Below, piece by piece: positions 34,230 through 42,212 of a stretch of 64,000 nt of DNA. The stretch lies in contig CAWHEF010000002.1 in the NCBI GenBank assembly GCA_963828385.1, positions 1,984,001-2,048,000 on the forward strand, read 5' to 3'. The DNA is from Bog-756 sp963828385. Its GTDB lineage: Bacteria; Actinomycetota; Acidimicrobiia; Acidimicrobiales; RAAP-2. Made by a program: the position numbers and the translations under genes. Position 1 is the first letter of the stretch. Every line of letters begins with the position of its first letter. Below the pieces are notes generated by a model that ran no database searches, was not told the origin of the DNA, and saw nothing but the letters and a program-made list of their open reading frames with translations.

Positions 34230-35569
34230 GATCGGCGCTTCTGACCGCTTGCCGCCGGCCGGTCGCCGAACCACTCGAACTCGAGCTCGCCGATGGTCAC
34301 GATGTCTCCGTCACGTGCCCCGGCCCGGACGAGCGCCCGGTCGACCCCGAGGCGCGACAGCCGCTCTCGGACGTACTCGGCGGCTTCGTCGGTTGTCACA
34401 TCGTTCAACGCCACGGCCCTTTCCGCGACGCGTCCCTCGACCCGGAAGGACCCGTCCCCCGTCGCCACGACGGCGAACCCTTGGGGAGTCGGCCGGTGGA
34501 CCACGACCGAGCTGTCCGGTCGGGACTGCACGGCCCGGGCGGACTGCACGAGCTCCGCCAGCGCGCCGACCAGCGGGCCGATGCCGGCTCCGGTGATCGC
34601 CGACACCACGAACTGGGGCACGTAGCCGCCCCCGCCGGCCCCCCGCCCGTCATCGCCCACGCTCGTTCCGCGATCGCGATCGCCATCGCCCGAAGCCGAC
34701 CAGCCGGCAACGTCGGCCTTCGACCCGACGACGAGCCGTGGACGCTCGAGGAGGGACGGCTGGTACCGGTCGAGCTCGTCCAAGAGGATCCGGACCTGCT
34801 CGTCGGGGGGCGGGTCGAGCACGGCATCGAGCCCCACCAGGACGACGAGCACCCGGGCCCGGCTCACATGACGGAGGAAGCGGTGCCCGAGCCCCCGACC
34901 TTCGGCGGCACCCTCCACGAGTCCGGGCACGTCGGCGACGGTGAAGTCCGAGCCGCCGCCGGTCCTCACCACGCCGAGGTGGGGCTCCAGGGTGGTGAAG
35001 GGGTAGTCGGCGATCTTGGGCTTGGCCGCCGAGATCCGGGAGATGAGCGTGCTCTTGCCGGCGTTGGGCAGTCCCACCAGGGCGACGTCGGCCACCAGAG
35101 CCAGCTCCATGTCGTACCACTGCTCGTGGCCCCGTTCGCCCTGCTCGGCGAAGGAGGGGGCCCGACGCCGGTTGCTCAGGAAGCTGGCGTTCCCCCTCCC
35201 CCCTCGACCGCCCCCGCCAGCCAGCCATCGGCCGCCGGCAGCAGCCAGGTCAACGAGGACCGAGCGCCGTTCGTCGAGCACCCGGGTGCCGACGGGGACA
35301 GGCACCTCCAGGTCGGCACCCCTCGCCCCGTGCCTCTTCTTGCCACCGCCGTGGCCCCCGTCGCCCGCCCGGCGGTGGGGATGGTCGCGGAAGCCCAGCA
35401 ACGAGGACTGGTTCGTCGACGCCACCAGCCAGACGTCACCTCCTCGGCCCCCGTCGCCGCCGTCGGGCCCGCCCCGGTCGACATGGGCCTCCCGCCGGAA
35501 GGAGACGGCCCCGGCCCCGCCGTCGCCGGCCTTCACATGGAGCTGTGCCTCGTCGACGAAGCCGGACAT
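34226..35569 (-). CDS. obg: GTPase Obg/CgtA
   Basis: Essential GTPase of 50S subunit assembly and stress control. The 447-residue product has the glycine-rich Obg fold (FVDEAQLHVKAGDGGAGAVSF, GGDGGRGGDVWL), then the G domain (GLPNAGKSTLISRISAAKP, TTLEPHLGVV, DVPGLVEGAAEGRGLGHRFL, SKAD). The C-terminal OCT domain ends with DGDIVTIGELEFEWF. A Gly/Asp-rich insertion lies between the SKAD and SAITG motifs. ATG 35569 begins the fold; the longer upstream frame is a shadow of the neighbouring phosphatase. In most bacteria rplU-rpmA-obg are adjacent, but here a protein phosphatase gene sits between rpmA and obg. Confidence 0.96.
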   Translation of the reverse strand: MSGFVDEAQLHVKAGDGGAGAVSFRREAHVDRGGPDGGDGGRGGDVWLVASTNQSSLLGFRDHPHRRAGDGGHGGGKKRHGARGADLEVPVPVGTRVLDERRSVLVDLAAAGGRWLAGGGGRGGRGNASFLSNRRRAPSFAEQGERGHEQWYDMELALVADVALVGLPNAGKSTLISRISAAKPKIADYPFTTLEPHLGVVRTGGGSDFTVADVPGLVEGAAEGRGLGHRFLRHVSRARVLVVLVGLDAVLDPPPDEQVRILLDELDRYQPSLLERPRLVVGSKADVAGWSASGDGDRDRGTSVGDDGRGAGGGGYVPQFVVSAITGAGIGPLVGALAELVQSARAVQSRPDSSVVVHRPTPQGFAVVATGDGSFRVEGRVAERAVALNDVTTDEAAEYVRERLSRLGVDRALVRAGARDGDIVTIGELEFEWFGDRPAASGQKRRS

Positions 35570-35652
35570 CCGACCGATCCTACTGATCCCCCTGCGCTGG
35601 CCAGGGAGGATCTGCTCCCCGACTTCGCTCTGGAGCGCTGTGGACGCCCGGG

Positions 35653-36429
35653 TCACGCTTCGACGAGCAGGGTCCCCCGCAACCGCCCGACGGCGTCGGT
35701 CACACCGAGGCGGTCGGCCAGCCCGTCGTACCCCCCGTAGTGGGAGCGAACCAGGTCGAGGAATTCGTCCATGGCCTCGGCCTTGACCTCGAGCATGGCG
35801 GGTGCGTACCGTTCCACCTCCTCGACGTTGTCGGGGTACTCCGCCTTCAGCCGCTCGAGCAGGTGGCCCATTGCCTCGCCACTCAGCGCATAGTCGGCCA
35901 CGATCGTCTCGTCCGGCACACCGAGGAACGCCAGGACGAGCGCCGAGAGCACCCCGGTCCGATCCTTCCCGGCGCTGCAATGGAACACGGCCGGGAGCGC
36001 CCCAGGCGCCGCCAGCACGTCGAGCGCGCCCGTCAGCGAGCCGGCGCCGTTCGACACCATCTCCATGTAGCGCGCCGCCACATAGGAGGACTCGCGCCAC
36101 GACGGCATCTCGTTCGGCGCCGGAAGGACATCGAGGACGGGCAGCGCCGTGTAGCGAACGGGCACGTCTTCGACCGGGAAGCGGCCGCGCTCCGACGATT
36201 CGTCGACGGTCCGTAGGTCGATGACGGTGGCCAGGCCCAGATCGATGAGCTGGGCCCGGTCAACAGTGGTGAGCCGATGAAGCCCGTCGGCCCGGAACAG
36301 GCGGCGCCAGGCGGTGGTGTGCCCGTCGGTCGTCGCATAGCCGCCCAGGTCGCGGAAGTTGACACAACCCTCGAATTCGAGCGTCCGCCGTGGTCCGCCG
36401 CCGTCTCGAAGAGGCCCGTCGGTTCGCAC
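35653..36429 (-). CDS. protein tyrosine/serine phosphatase (Y_phosphatase3 type)
   Basis: A 258-residue cysteine-based phosphatase related to actinobacterial and fungal Siw14/PtpB-like enzymes. The start NFRDLGGYATTDGHTTAWRR is typical of this family. The active-site C-x5-R loop is HCSAGKDRTG, in which the Lys-Asp pattern is found in members that can also act on phosphoinositides. Its insertion between rpmA and obg is unusual. Substrate unknown; serine or tyrosine phosphoproteins are the likely class. Confidence 0.9.
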   Translation of the reverse strand: MRTDGPLRDGGGPRRTLEFEGCVNFRDLGGYATTDGHTTAWRRLFRADGLHRLTTVDRAQLIDLGLATVIDLRTVDESSERGRFPVEDVPVRYTALPVLDVLPAPNEMPSWRESSYVAARYMEMVSNGAGSLTGALDVLAAPGALPAVFHCSAGKDRTGVLSALVLAFLGVPDETIVADYALSGEAMGHLLERLKAEYPDNVEEVERYAPAMLEVKAEAMDEFLDLVRSHYGGYDGLADRLGVTDAVGRLRGTLLVEA

Positions 36430-36453
36430 CCGCCGTTCAGAGCCGGTGCCGGT

Positions 36454-36708
36454 CTAGGCGCCGGCGACGACGTCGACCAGCTTGCGTCCCTTGCGGTTGG
36501 TGAACTTCACCGTGCCGTCGGTCAGGGCGAACAGGGTGTCGTCGCCGCCGAGGCCGACATTGGCGCCGGGGTGGAACTTCGTCCCGCGCTGGCGCACGAG
36601 GATGGCGCCGGCCTGGACGCTGGTGCCGCCGAACGCCTTGACACCGAGACGCTGAGCGTTCGAGTCGCGCCCGTTGCGGGTGGACCCGCCTCCTTTGGTC
36701 TTTGACAT
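36454..36708 (-). CDS. rpmA: 50S ribosomal protein L27
   Basis: L27 lies near the peptidyl-transferase centre. The 84-residue product is full length: SKTKGGGSTRNGRDSNAQRLG, VKAFGGTSVQAGAILVRQRG, KFHPGANVGLGGDDTLFAL. It begins MSKTKGGGS without the cleavable N-terminal extension found in Firmicutes. ATG 36708 has AAGGAG upstream. The rplU frame has no stop before it (see rplU). Confidence 0.98.
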   Translation of the reverse strand: MSKTKGGGSTRNGRDSNAQRLGVKAFGGTSVQAGAILVRQRGTKFHPGANVGLGGDDTLFALTDGTVKFTNRKGRKLVDVVAGA

Positions 36709-37052
36709 CGAGGCTCCTTGCTCGCTGGTTGTCGCGTGTAGCCGGCGGTGGTGATGGCCGTGATGGCGATCGTCGAGTAGCGCTGCCGGTGACCCCAGCG
36801 GGTGCTTTGGTTGGACTTGGACTTGTAGGTGTAGCCCCGGATCTTCTTCCCGAGCTCCTCGCCCACCACGGTGGCGGTGACGGAGGACCCGGCGAGCTGG
36901 CCCGGTGTGGCCAGGACCGTCTCGCCGTCGACCACGAGGACCGGGGAGAAGGTCACATCCGAACCGGGGGCCTCGCCGAGCAGCTCCACCTGGAGGGTCT
37001 GGCCCTCCTCGACGCGCTCTTGCTTGCCTCCCGTTCTGATCACGGCATACAT
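36522..37052 (-). CDS. rplU: 50S ribosomal protein L21 (3' end uncertain)
   Basis: L21 is a large-subunit protein that contacts 23S rRNA. The first 102 or so residues are canonical: MYAVIRTGGKQERVEEGQTL, SDVTFSPVLVVDGETVLA, KIRGYTYKSKSNQSTRWGHRQRYSTIAIT split across the last strand. The frame then has no stop. It runs out of frame across rpmA to 36522, giving 176 residues. No stop exists in any frame between the expected L21 end (near 36745) and the rpmA start, so either an indel or substitution removed it or the two genes truly overlap by 187 bases. The coordinates follow the frame as written; the true end is probably near 36730-36750. Confidence 0.85.
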   Translation of the reverse strand: MYAVIRTGGKQERVEEGQTLQVELLGEAPGSDVTFSPVLVVDGETVLATPGQLAGSSVTATVVGEELGKKIRGYTYKSKSNQSTRWGHRQRYSTIAITAITTAGYTRQPASKEPRCQRPKEAGPPATGATRTLSVSVSRRSAAPASRPAPSSCASAGRSSTPAPMSASAATTPCSP

Positions 37053-37078
37053 AGGCTGCAGACTCTACACGACGGTCG

Positions 37079-39166
37079 CTAGAGCTCCGGGTCGTCGAGG
37101 ACGATGCCGCGACCTCCGCACATGGTGCAGGTGGTGGACAGCGACTCGATGAGGCCCTCTGACACCCGCTTTCGGGTCATCTCGACCAGACCGAGCTCGG
37201 AGATGTCGAACACCTGGGTCCGCGTCTTGTCCCGGGCGAGCGCCGAGCGGAGTGCGCCGCCCACCTTCTCCCGGTTCACCCGGATCTCCATGTCGATGAA
37301 GTCGATCACGATGATGCCTCCGATGTCCCGTAGCCGTAGCTGTCTCGCCACCTCCTCGGCAGCCTCGAGGTTGTTGCGGAAGACGGTCTCCTCGAGGTTG
37401 GTCTTCCCGACGTTCTTCCCGGTGTTGACGTCGATGACCGTGAGCGCTTCGGTGTGATCGATCACGAGCGATCCGCCTGAGGGAAGGTAGACCTTGCGGT
37501 CGAGCGCCTTGTGAAGCTGCTCGTGGACGTGGTAGCGCTCGAACAGCGGGAGCGGTTCCGCCTCGAGGTCGAAGTACTCGATCCTGTCGGCCAGCTCGGG
37601 ATTGACCGCCGAGACGTATTCGTTGACCTGGTCGTAGAGGCCGAGGTCGTCGATGACGACGCTGCGGTACTCACGGTTGAGCTCCTCGCGGATGACCCGG
37701 AGGGCGATGGCCGGCTCCCGGTAGAGGAGAGCGGGCCCCTGCCCCGTCCTGGAGGCGTCGACGATCGTCTCCCACTGGCCCACCAGACGCTCCACATCGG
37801 CGGCCAGCTCATCGGCTGACGCTCCCGAGGCAGCTGTGCGGACGATGAGCCCGTGGCCCTTGGGCCGCACCGCATCCACGATCCGTCGTAGTCGTTTGCG
37901 CTCGGCGTCATCCAAGCGCTTGGAGATCCCGTAGGCCGTGCTGTTGGGCACGAGCACCACGAACCGTCCCGGCAGCGACACCTCCTGGGTCAGGCGCGCC
38001 CCTTTCGCTCCGATCGGGTTCTTCGTGACCTGGCACAGGATGTACTGACCCGGTCGGAGGAGATGCTCGATGCGGGGCTGGCCGGCGACGCTCGGCGCGT
38101 CGACGTCGTCGACGTCGTAGCGGACGTCCCCGTGGTAGAGCACGGCGTTCTTGGGGGTGGCGATGTCGACGAACGCCGCCTCCATGCCCGGGAGCACGTT
38201 CTGGACCCGGCCGCGGTAGATGTTGCCGTCGATCTGGGTGGCGTCGTCCTCCGCCCGCGAGATGTAGTGCTCGACGAGGGTGCGGCCTTCGAGGAGGGCG
38301 ATCTGGGTCATCTCCGGTCGGACGTGGACGCAGATGGAGTAGCGGCCGACCGCCTTGCCCCGGCGGGCACGGCCTCCTCGCCGGCCCTCGGTGCGGCCGT
38401 CGTCCCCGGCGCCGTTCGGGACCTCCGATTCCTTCGACCGTGCACTTCCACTGCCCGACCGCCCGCTGCCCGAGCGTCCACTGCCCGACCGTCCGCTGCC
38501 CGGAGGCGCGCCGGCGGAGCCGGGCTCTTCGGGAGCCGTGGTCCGGGCCACCAACGGCGCGCCTTGGGTGGCGGCACCTGAGGGCCGCCCGCCGAGCGGG
38601 GCAACGACCGGCGTGGCGGGCGGGGGTGCAGGCGCCCGGGCCGGACGGGTGTCGCCGATCTTGGGCCGGTGCCCCGCTCGGGGCGCTTCGGCGTGAGCCC
38701 CGGCGGACGGGTCGAGAGCCGGGCCGGCGAGCGATTCCGACAGGGTGGGCCCGACCGGCTCCGGACCGGTCGACTCGTCCGCCATGGCCCCTCCGGTGCC
38801 ACCGGCTCCCCCGGTGCCCGACGTGGTCCCCGCCTCGGCGGCCGATCCGGCAGCCTGGCCCGACCGGGACCGTCCCCGACCGCCCCTCGAGCCACGACGC
38901 CGCCGGTTGGAGCTCCGTTCTCCGGACCCGCCGGAGCGGGCGCCGGGATCGTCAGAACCCTGTTCGCGCTCGGATGCTCTCGGTTGCGACGGTGTCCTCT
39001 CGGATGGCCCCGGCTCGGACGGTCTGCGCTCGGACGGTGCAGCCGGCACCGGCTGCACCGAATCGGGGGCGGCGCCGTTCTGAGACCCGACATTTCTCGA
39101 TGGGGACGGCGTCGACGGCGCATCCGCCGTCGCGTCCGCCGGGCCCCCGGCTGTCTCCTCTGACAT
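37079..39166 (-). CDS. rng: ribonuclease E/G family protein with long disordered N-terminus
   Basis: Endoribonuclease for rRNA and mRNA processing. Of 695 residues, about 1-275 are low-complexity (Ser/Pro/Gly/Arg; a GRSGS repeat near 225-245). The catalytic core follows: S1-type domain (ISRAEDDATQIDGNIYRGRV, GMEAAFVDIA), GRFVVLVPNSTAYGISKRL, the DNase-like metal site in DHTEALTVIDVNTGKN and IIVIDFIDME, and the zinc-link CTMCGGRG near the C-terminus. The extension is N-terminal, where proteobacterial RNase E has a C-terminal scaffold; actinobacterial RNase E proteins often carry disordered regions at both ends. It may recruit partners. It lies 27 bases upstream of rplU. Confidence 0.93.
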   Translation of the reverse strand: MSEETAGGPADATADAPSTPSPSRNVGSQNGAAPDSVQPVPAAPSERRPSEPGPSERTPSQPRASEREQGSDDPGARSGGSGERSSNRRRRGSRGGRGRSRSGQAAGSAAEAGTTSGTGGAGGTGGAMADESTGPEPVGPTLSESLAGPALDPSAGAHAEAPRAGHRPKIGDTRPARAPAPPPATPVVAPLGGRPSGAATQGAPLVARTTAPEEPGSAGAPPGSGRSGSGRSGSGRSGSGSARSKESEVPNGAGDDGRTEGRRGGRARRGKAVGRYSICVHVRPEMTQIALLEGRTLVEHYISRAEDDATQIDGNIYRGRVQNVLPGMEAAFVDIATPKNAVLYHGDVRYDVDDVDAPSVAGQPRIEHLLRPGQYILCQVTKNPIGAKGARLTQEVSLPGRFVVLVPNSTAYGISKRLDDAERKRLRRIVDAVRPKGHGLIVRTAASGASADELAADVERLVGQWETIVDASRTGQGPALLYREPAIALRVIREELNREYRSVVIDDLGLYDQVNEYVSAVNPELADRIEYFDLEAEPLPLFERYHVHEQLHKALDRKVYLPSGGSLVIDHTEALTVIDVNTGKNVGKTNLEETVFRNNLEAAEEVARQLRLRDIGGIIVIDFIDMEIRVNREKVGGALRSALARDKTRTQVFDISELGLVEMTRKRVSEGLIESLSTTCTMCGGRGIVLDDPEL

Positions 39167-39187
39167 CGAATTCCCTTCTGAAACTGC

Positions 39188-40048
39188 TCATGAGGCACGC
39201 TCCAGGGCGTGCGGGGCGCGATCGGCCGTCACCGGGGGTTGTCCCCGGATTCCGCGGGCATCCCGAAGCTCGAGAGGCTCTCGACGTATGCCGTCGCGCT
39301 CGATCCACTGTTGTGTCCTGCAGGCCCGGTCGAGGACCGGGAGTGCGGCACCGTCGTCTGGTGAGACGGCGACAAAGCCGCGTACCAGCTCGGAGGGACG
39401 GACGCCGCGGGGTCGGGTGGCGAGCTCTGCCTGCACGCCGACCCTCGACTGTTCTTCATCTTCCATACCGAATCCACCATGCAGAGGGCCACCGTGCAGA
39501 GGGCCAGCATCCAGAGGGCCAGCATGCCCACCGAGGTCATCGACACGGAGGGCGAGGACCGAGGATCGCAGGTCGTCGAGCACCTCGACCCCTTTGCGCT
39601 CGCGCATGATGGGCACACTCTCCGATGCCAGCAGGGCGTCCACCAACTCCGCCACCCGACTCCGGCTCGCGCCGCCGACCAGGAGGTGCCAGGTGCAGGA
39701 GGTCACGTCCTGCTGGAGGGAGCCGGACCGTCGCTCGATCACCGCCGCCTCCTCGACGGTGACGCCCGCGGGCAGCAACCCCGTCAGCTCGCCGGGAAGA
39801 TGGTCCACGGCGAGGCCCGCCCCCCCGACCCGGTCGTCGTCGAACACGACGTCCAGGAACTCGGCCAACGACTCGCATCCGGTCGGCAGGGCGAGCCCGA
39901 AGCTGAGCTGGGGCCGAGGGGAGAATCCCTGGGTGTAGGCCACAGGGAGCGATGCCCGTCGCAGGGCGCGCTCCCACATCCGGGCCACATCACGCTGGCT
40001 GGTGAACCGGACCCGGCCCAGCTTCGAGAAGCGGAATCTGATGCGCAC
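39188..40048 (-). CDS. DUF2344 protein, partner of the radical SAM protein
   Basis: A TIGR03936/DUF2344-family protein, always found next to or fused with a TIGR03960 radical SAM protein; the function of the pair is unknown. The 286-residue product opens with the typical RIRFRFSKLGRVRFTSQRDVARMWERALRRA split across its first helix, then LPVAYTQGFSPRPQLSFGLALPTG. A Gly/Pro/Leu repeat (GPLDAGPLHGGPLHGG, about 185-205) interrupts the C-terminal domain and is not expected in the family. GTG 40048 begins the domain and follows the radical SAM stop by 1 base. Confidence 0.88.
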   Translation of the reverse strand: MRIRFRFSKLGRVRFTSQRDVARMWERALRRASLPVAYTQGFSPRPQLSFGLALPTGCESLAEFLDVVFDDDRVGGAGLAVDHLPGELTGLLPAGVTVEEAAVIERRSGSLQQDVTSCTWHLLVGGASRSRVAELVDALLASESVPIMRERKGVEVLDDLRSSVLALRVDDLGGHAGPLDAGPLHGGPLHGGFGMEDEEQSRVGVQAELATRPRGVRPSELVRGFVAVSPDDGAALPVLDRACRTQQWIERDGIRREPLELRDARGIRGQPPVTADRAPHALERAS

Positions 40049-40049
40049 G

Positions 40050-42147
40050 TCAGCCTGTCCCTTCCCCGGCCCGGGCCACCAGACGCTCCTCGGATCGATC
40101 CACCGGCTCCCCGGCCGGCCCGACACCGGTCGGCGCCGTGGCCAAGAATCGTACCGGCACCCGACCGGCGGACGAGAGATCCTGCCCGGTGCCCTGACTC
40201 CCCCCCGCCGGCGGGACAGCCGAGGCCACCACGTGCTCGAGGCCGAACCCGGTACAGGCGCCGCAGTCGTAGCACGGCGTCCACCGGCAGTCGGGCAGTC
40301 CGTGGGCATCGAGGGCGTCCAGCCACTCCCCCCAGAGGAAGTCCCGGTGGAGGCCTGCGGAGAGGTGGTCCCAGGGAAGCACTTCGCGCTCTGCCCGATG
40401 GCGGTAGACGGTGCTCTCGAGGGACATCCCGTGCTCGGCGAGGGCCTCGGTCCACAGGTTCAGGTCGAAGTGCTCCGACCATTCCTGGAACGTGCCACCC
40501 TTCTGCCAGACGGTTTCGACGACCGCCCCGAGACGCCGGTCGCCCCGGCTGACGACTCCCTCGGCCGCCGTGGCCTTCGGGTCGTGCCAGCGGATCGTCA
40601 GCCCCCGGACCCCCCGGGCGGCATCCCGCAGCAGACGGATCTTGCGCTCGAGCTCCTCGACCGTGTTCTGGCCGAACCATTGGAACGGGGTCTGGACCTT
40701 CGGGACGAACCCGCCGACCGAGGCGGTCACGCTCACCCCCTTGTGGTAGCGGCGGCCGATGGCGACGCATTCCCTGGCCAAGGCGACGATGCCCAGGGTG
40801 TCCTCATCGGTCTCGGAGGGAAGCCCGATGAGGAAGTAGAGCTTCACCCGCTTCCACCCCTGGCTGAATGCGGCGTCCACCGCCGCGTAGAGATCCTCCT
40901 CGCGGATGAGCTTGTTGATGACCTGCCGCATGCGCCAGGTGCCGGCTTCGGGGGCGAACGTGAGTCCGGTGCGACGGACCCGCTGGATCTGGGCTGCGGT
41001 TCCGACGGTGAAGGCGTCGACCCTGAGACTCGGAAGGGAGACCGACACCTGGCCGCAGGAGGCCGGGCTCTCGATGATCGAGGTCACCGTGTCCTCGATT
41101 CCCGAGTAGTCGGCACTGGACAGGGATGTGAGCGCCACTTCGTCGTAACCGGTCCGTCGCAGGCCGCCCTCCACCATGGTGCGGACCTGGTCTGCGGGCC
41201 GCTCGCGCACCGGGCGGGTGATCATGCCCGCCTGACAGAACCGGCAGCCCCTCGTGCATCCCCGGAAGATCTCGACGTTGAGCCGGTCGTGGACGACCTC
41301 GATGAGCGGGACCAGCTGCTCCTTCGGATAGGGCCACTCGGCCAGATCGGCGATGGTCCGTTTCTCCACCCGCTCGGGGGTGTCCGGATACCTGGGTTCG
41401 GTTCCGACCAGGACCGGTGGGTCCTCGGCGCGGTCGAGGACAGCGGGGCGCCCCGGCCGATCGGGCTCGTACCGGGCTTCGTAGCAGGCGGGCACGTAGA
41501 CACCGGAGATCCTGGACAGGTGGCGCAGGAGTCGCTCCCGGGCGGTTTCCTCCGGCTCGGGGGGCGCCGCGCCCGGTGCGACCCTGTGCGCCGCAACCAC
41601 CTCGTTGATCTCCCCTACCGCCTCTTCGCCGTCGCCCAGCACGAAGCAGTCGACGAAGTCGGCCAACGGTTCGGGATTGAACGCGGCAGTGCCCGCCGGC
41701 GATCACGAGCGGGTCACGAGGAGCCCGCTCCGCGGCACGGACAGCCACGCCGGCCAGATCGATGAGGTTGAGCACGTTGGTGTACACGAGCTCGGCCGAG
41801 AGGTTGAATGCGAGGATGTCGAAGGCCCCGGCCGGGTACGTGTTCTCCAACGAGAACAGTGGCACCTCGGCCCGACGCATCGCCGCCTCCATGTCCACCC
41901 ACGGGGCGTACGCCCGCTCGGCGACGGCATCGGTCCGCTCGTTCAGGATCTCGTAGAGGATCTGGAGCCCTTGGTTGGGCAGTCCGATCTCGTAGGTGTC
42001 CGGGTAGACGAGCAGCCACGCCACTGTCCCGGGACGGTGCTCGGGAGCCCGGGCGCCGAGCTCGCCACCGATGTAGCGGGCCGGCTTCGTCACCTGGGAC
42101 AACAGCGGTTCGACCCGGGGCCAGAGGGACTGCATCTTCTGCCCCAT
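40050..42147 (-). CDS. TIGR03960-family B12-binding/radical SAM protein (frame broken at about 41685)
   Basis: Radical SAM enzyme of the TIGR03960 type that travels with DUF2344. The N-terminal cobalamin-binding-like domain (WLLVYPDTYEIGLPNQGLQIL, PLFSLENTYPAGAFDILAFNL, PLVIAGGH) is in one frame. The rest, including FNPEPLADFVDCFVLGDGEE and the cluster motif CTRGCRFCQAG (C-x3-C-x2-C), is in another. Removing one base of the GG at 41685-41686 joins them as AGGHCAFNPEPLADF. Corrected length is about 698 residues. ATG 42147 is preceded by a distant GGAGG; ATG 42135 is an alternative. The chemical reaction is unknown. It is transcribed with its partner and lies downstream of mrdA. Confidence 0.88.
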
Positions 42148-42212
42148 GCTAGTGGTGACGCCGGCACCTCCCGGGCGGGCACATACCCCGGCCCGATCGG
42201 AGCGCACCGGCC

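Noticed and set aside
34226..36100. obg start at 36100
   Set aside because: The extra 177 residues shadow the phosphatase gene and have no homology; the Obg fold begins at 35569.
36454..37052. L21-L27 fusion protein
   Set aside because: The two frames differ, rpmA has its own ribosome binding site and start, and a fusion would require an unproven indel.
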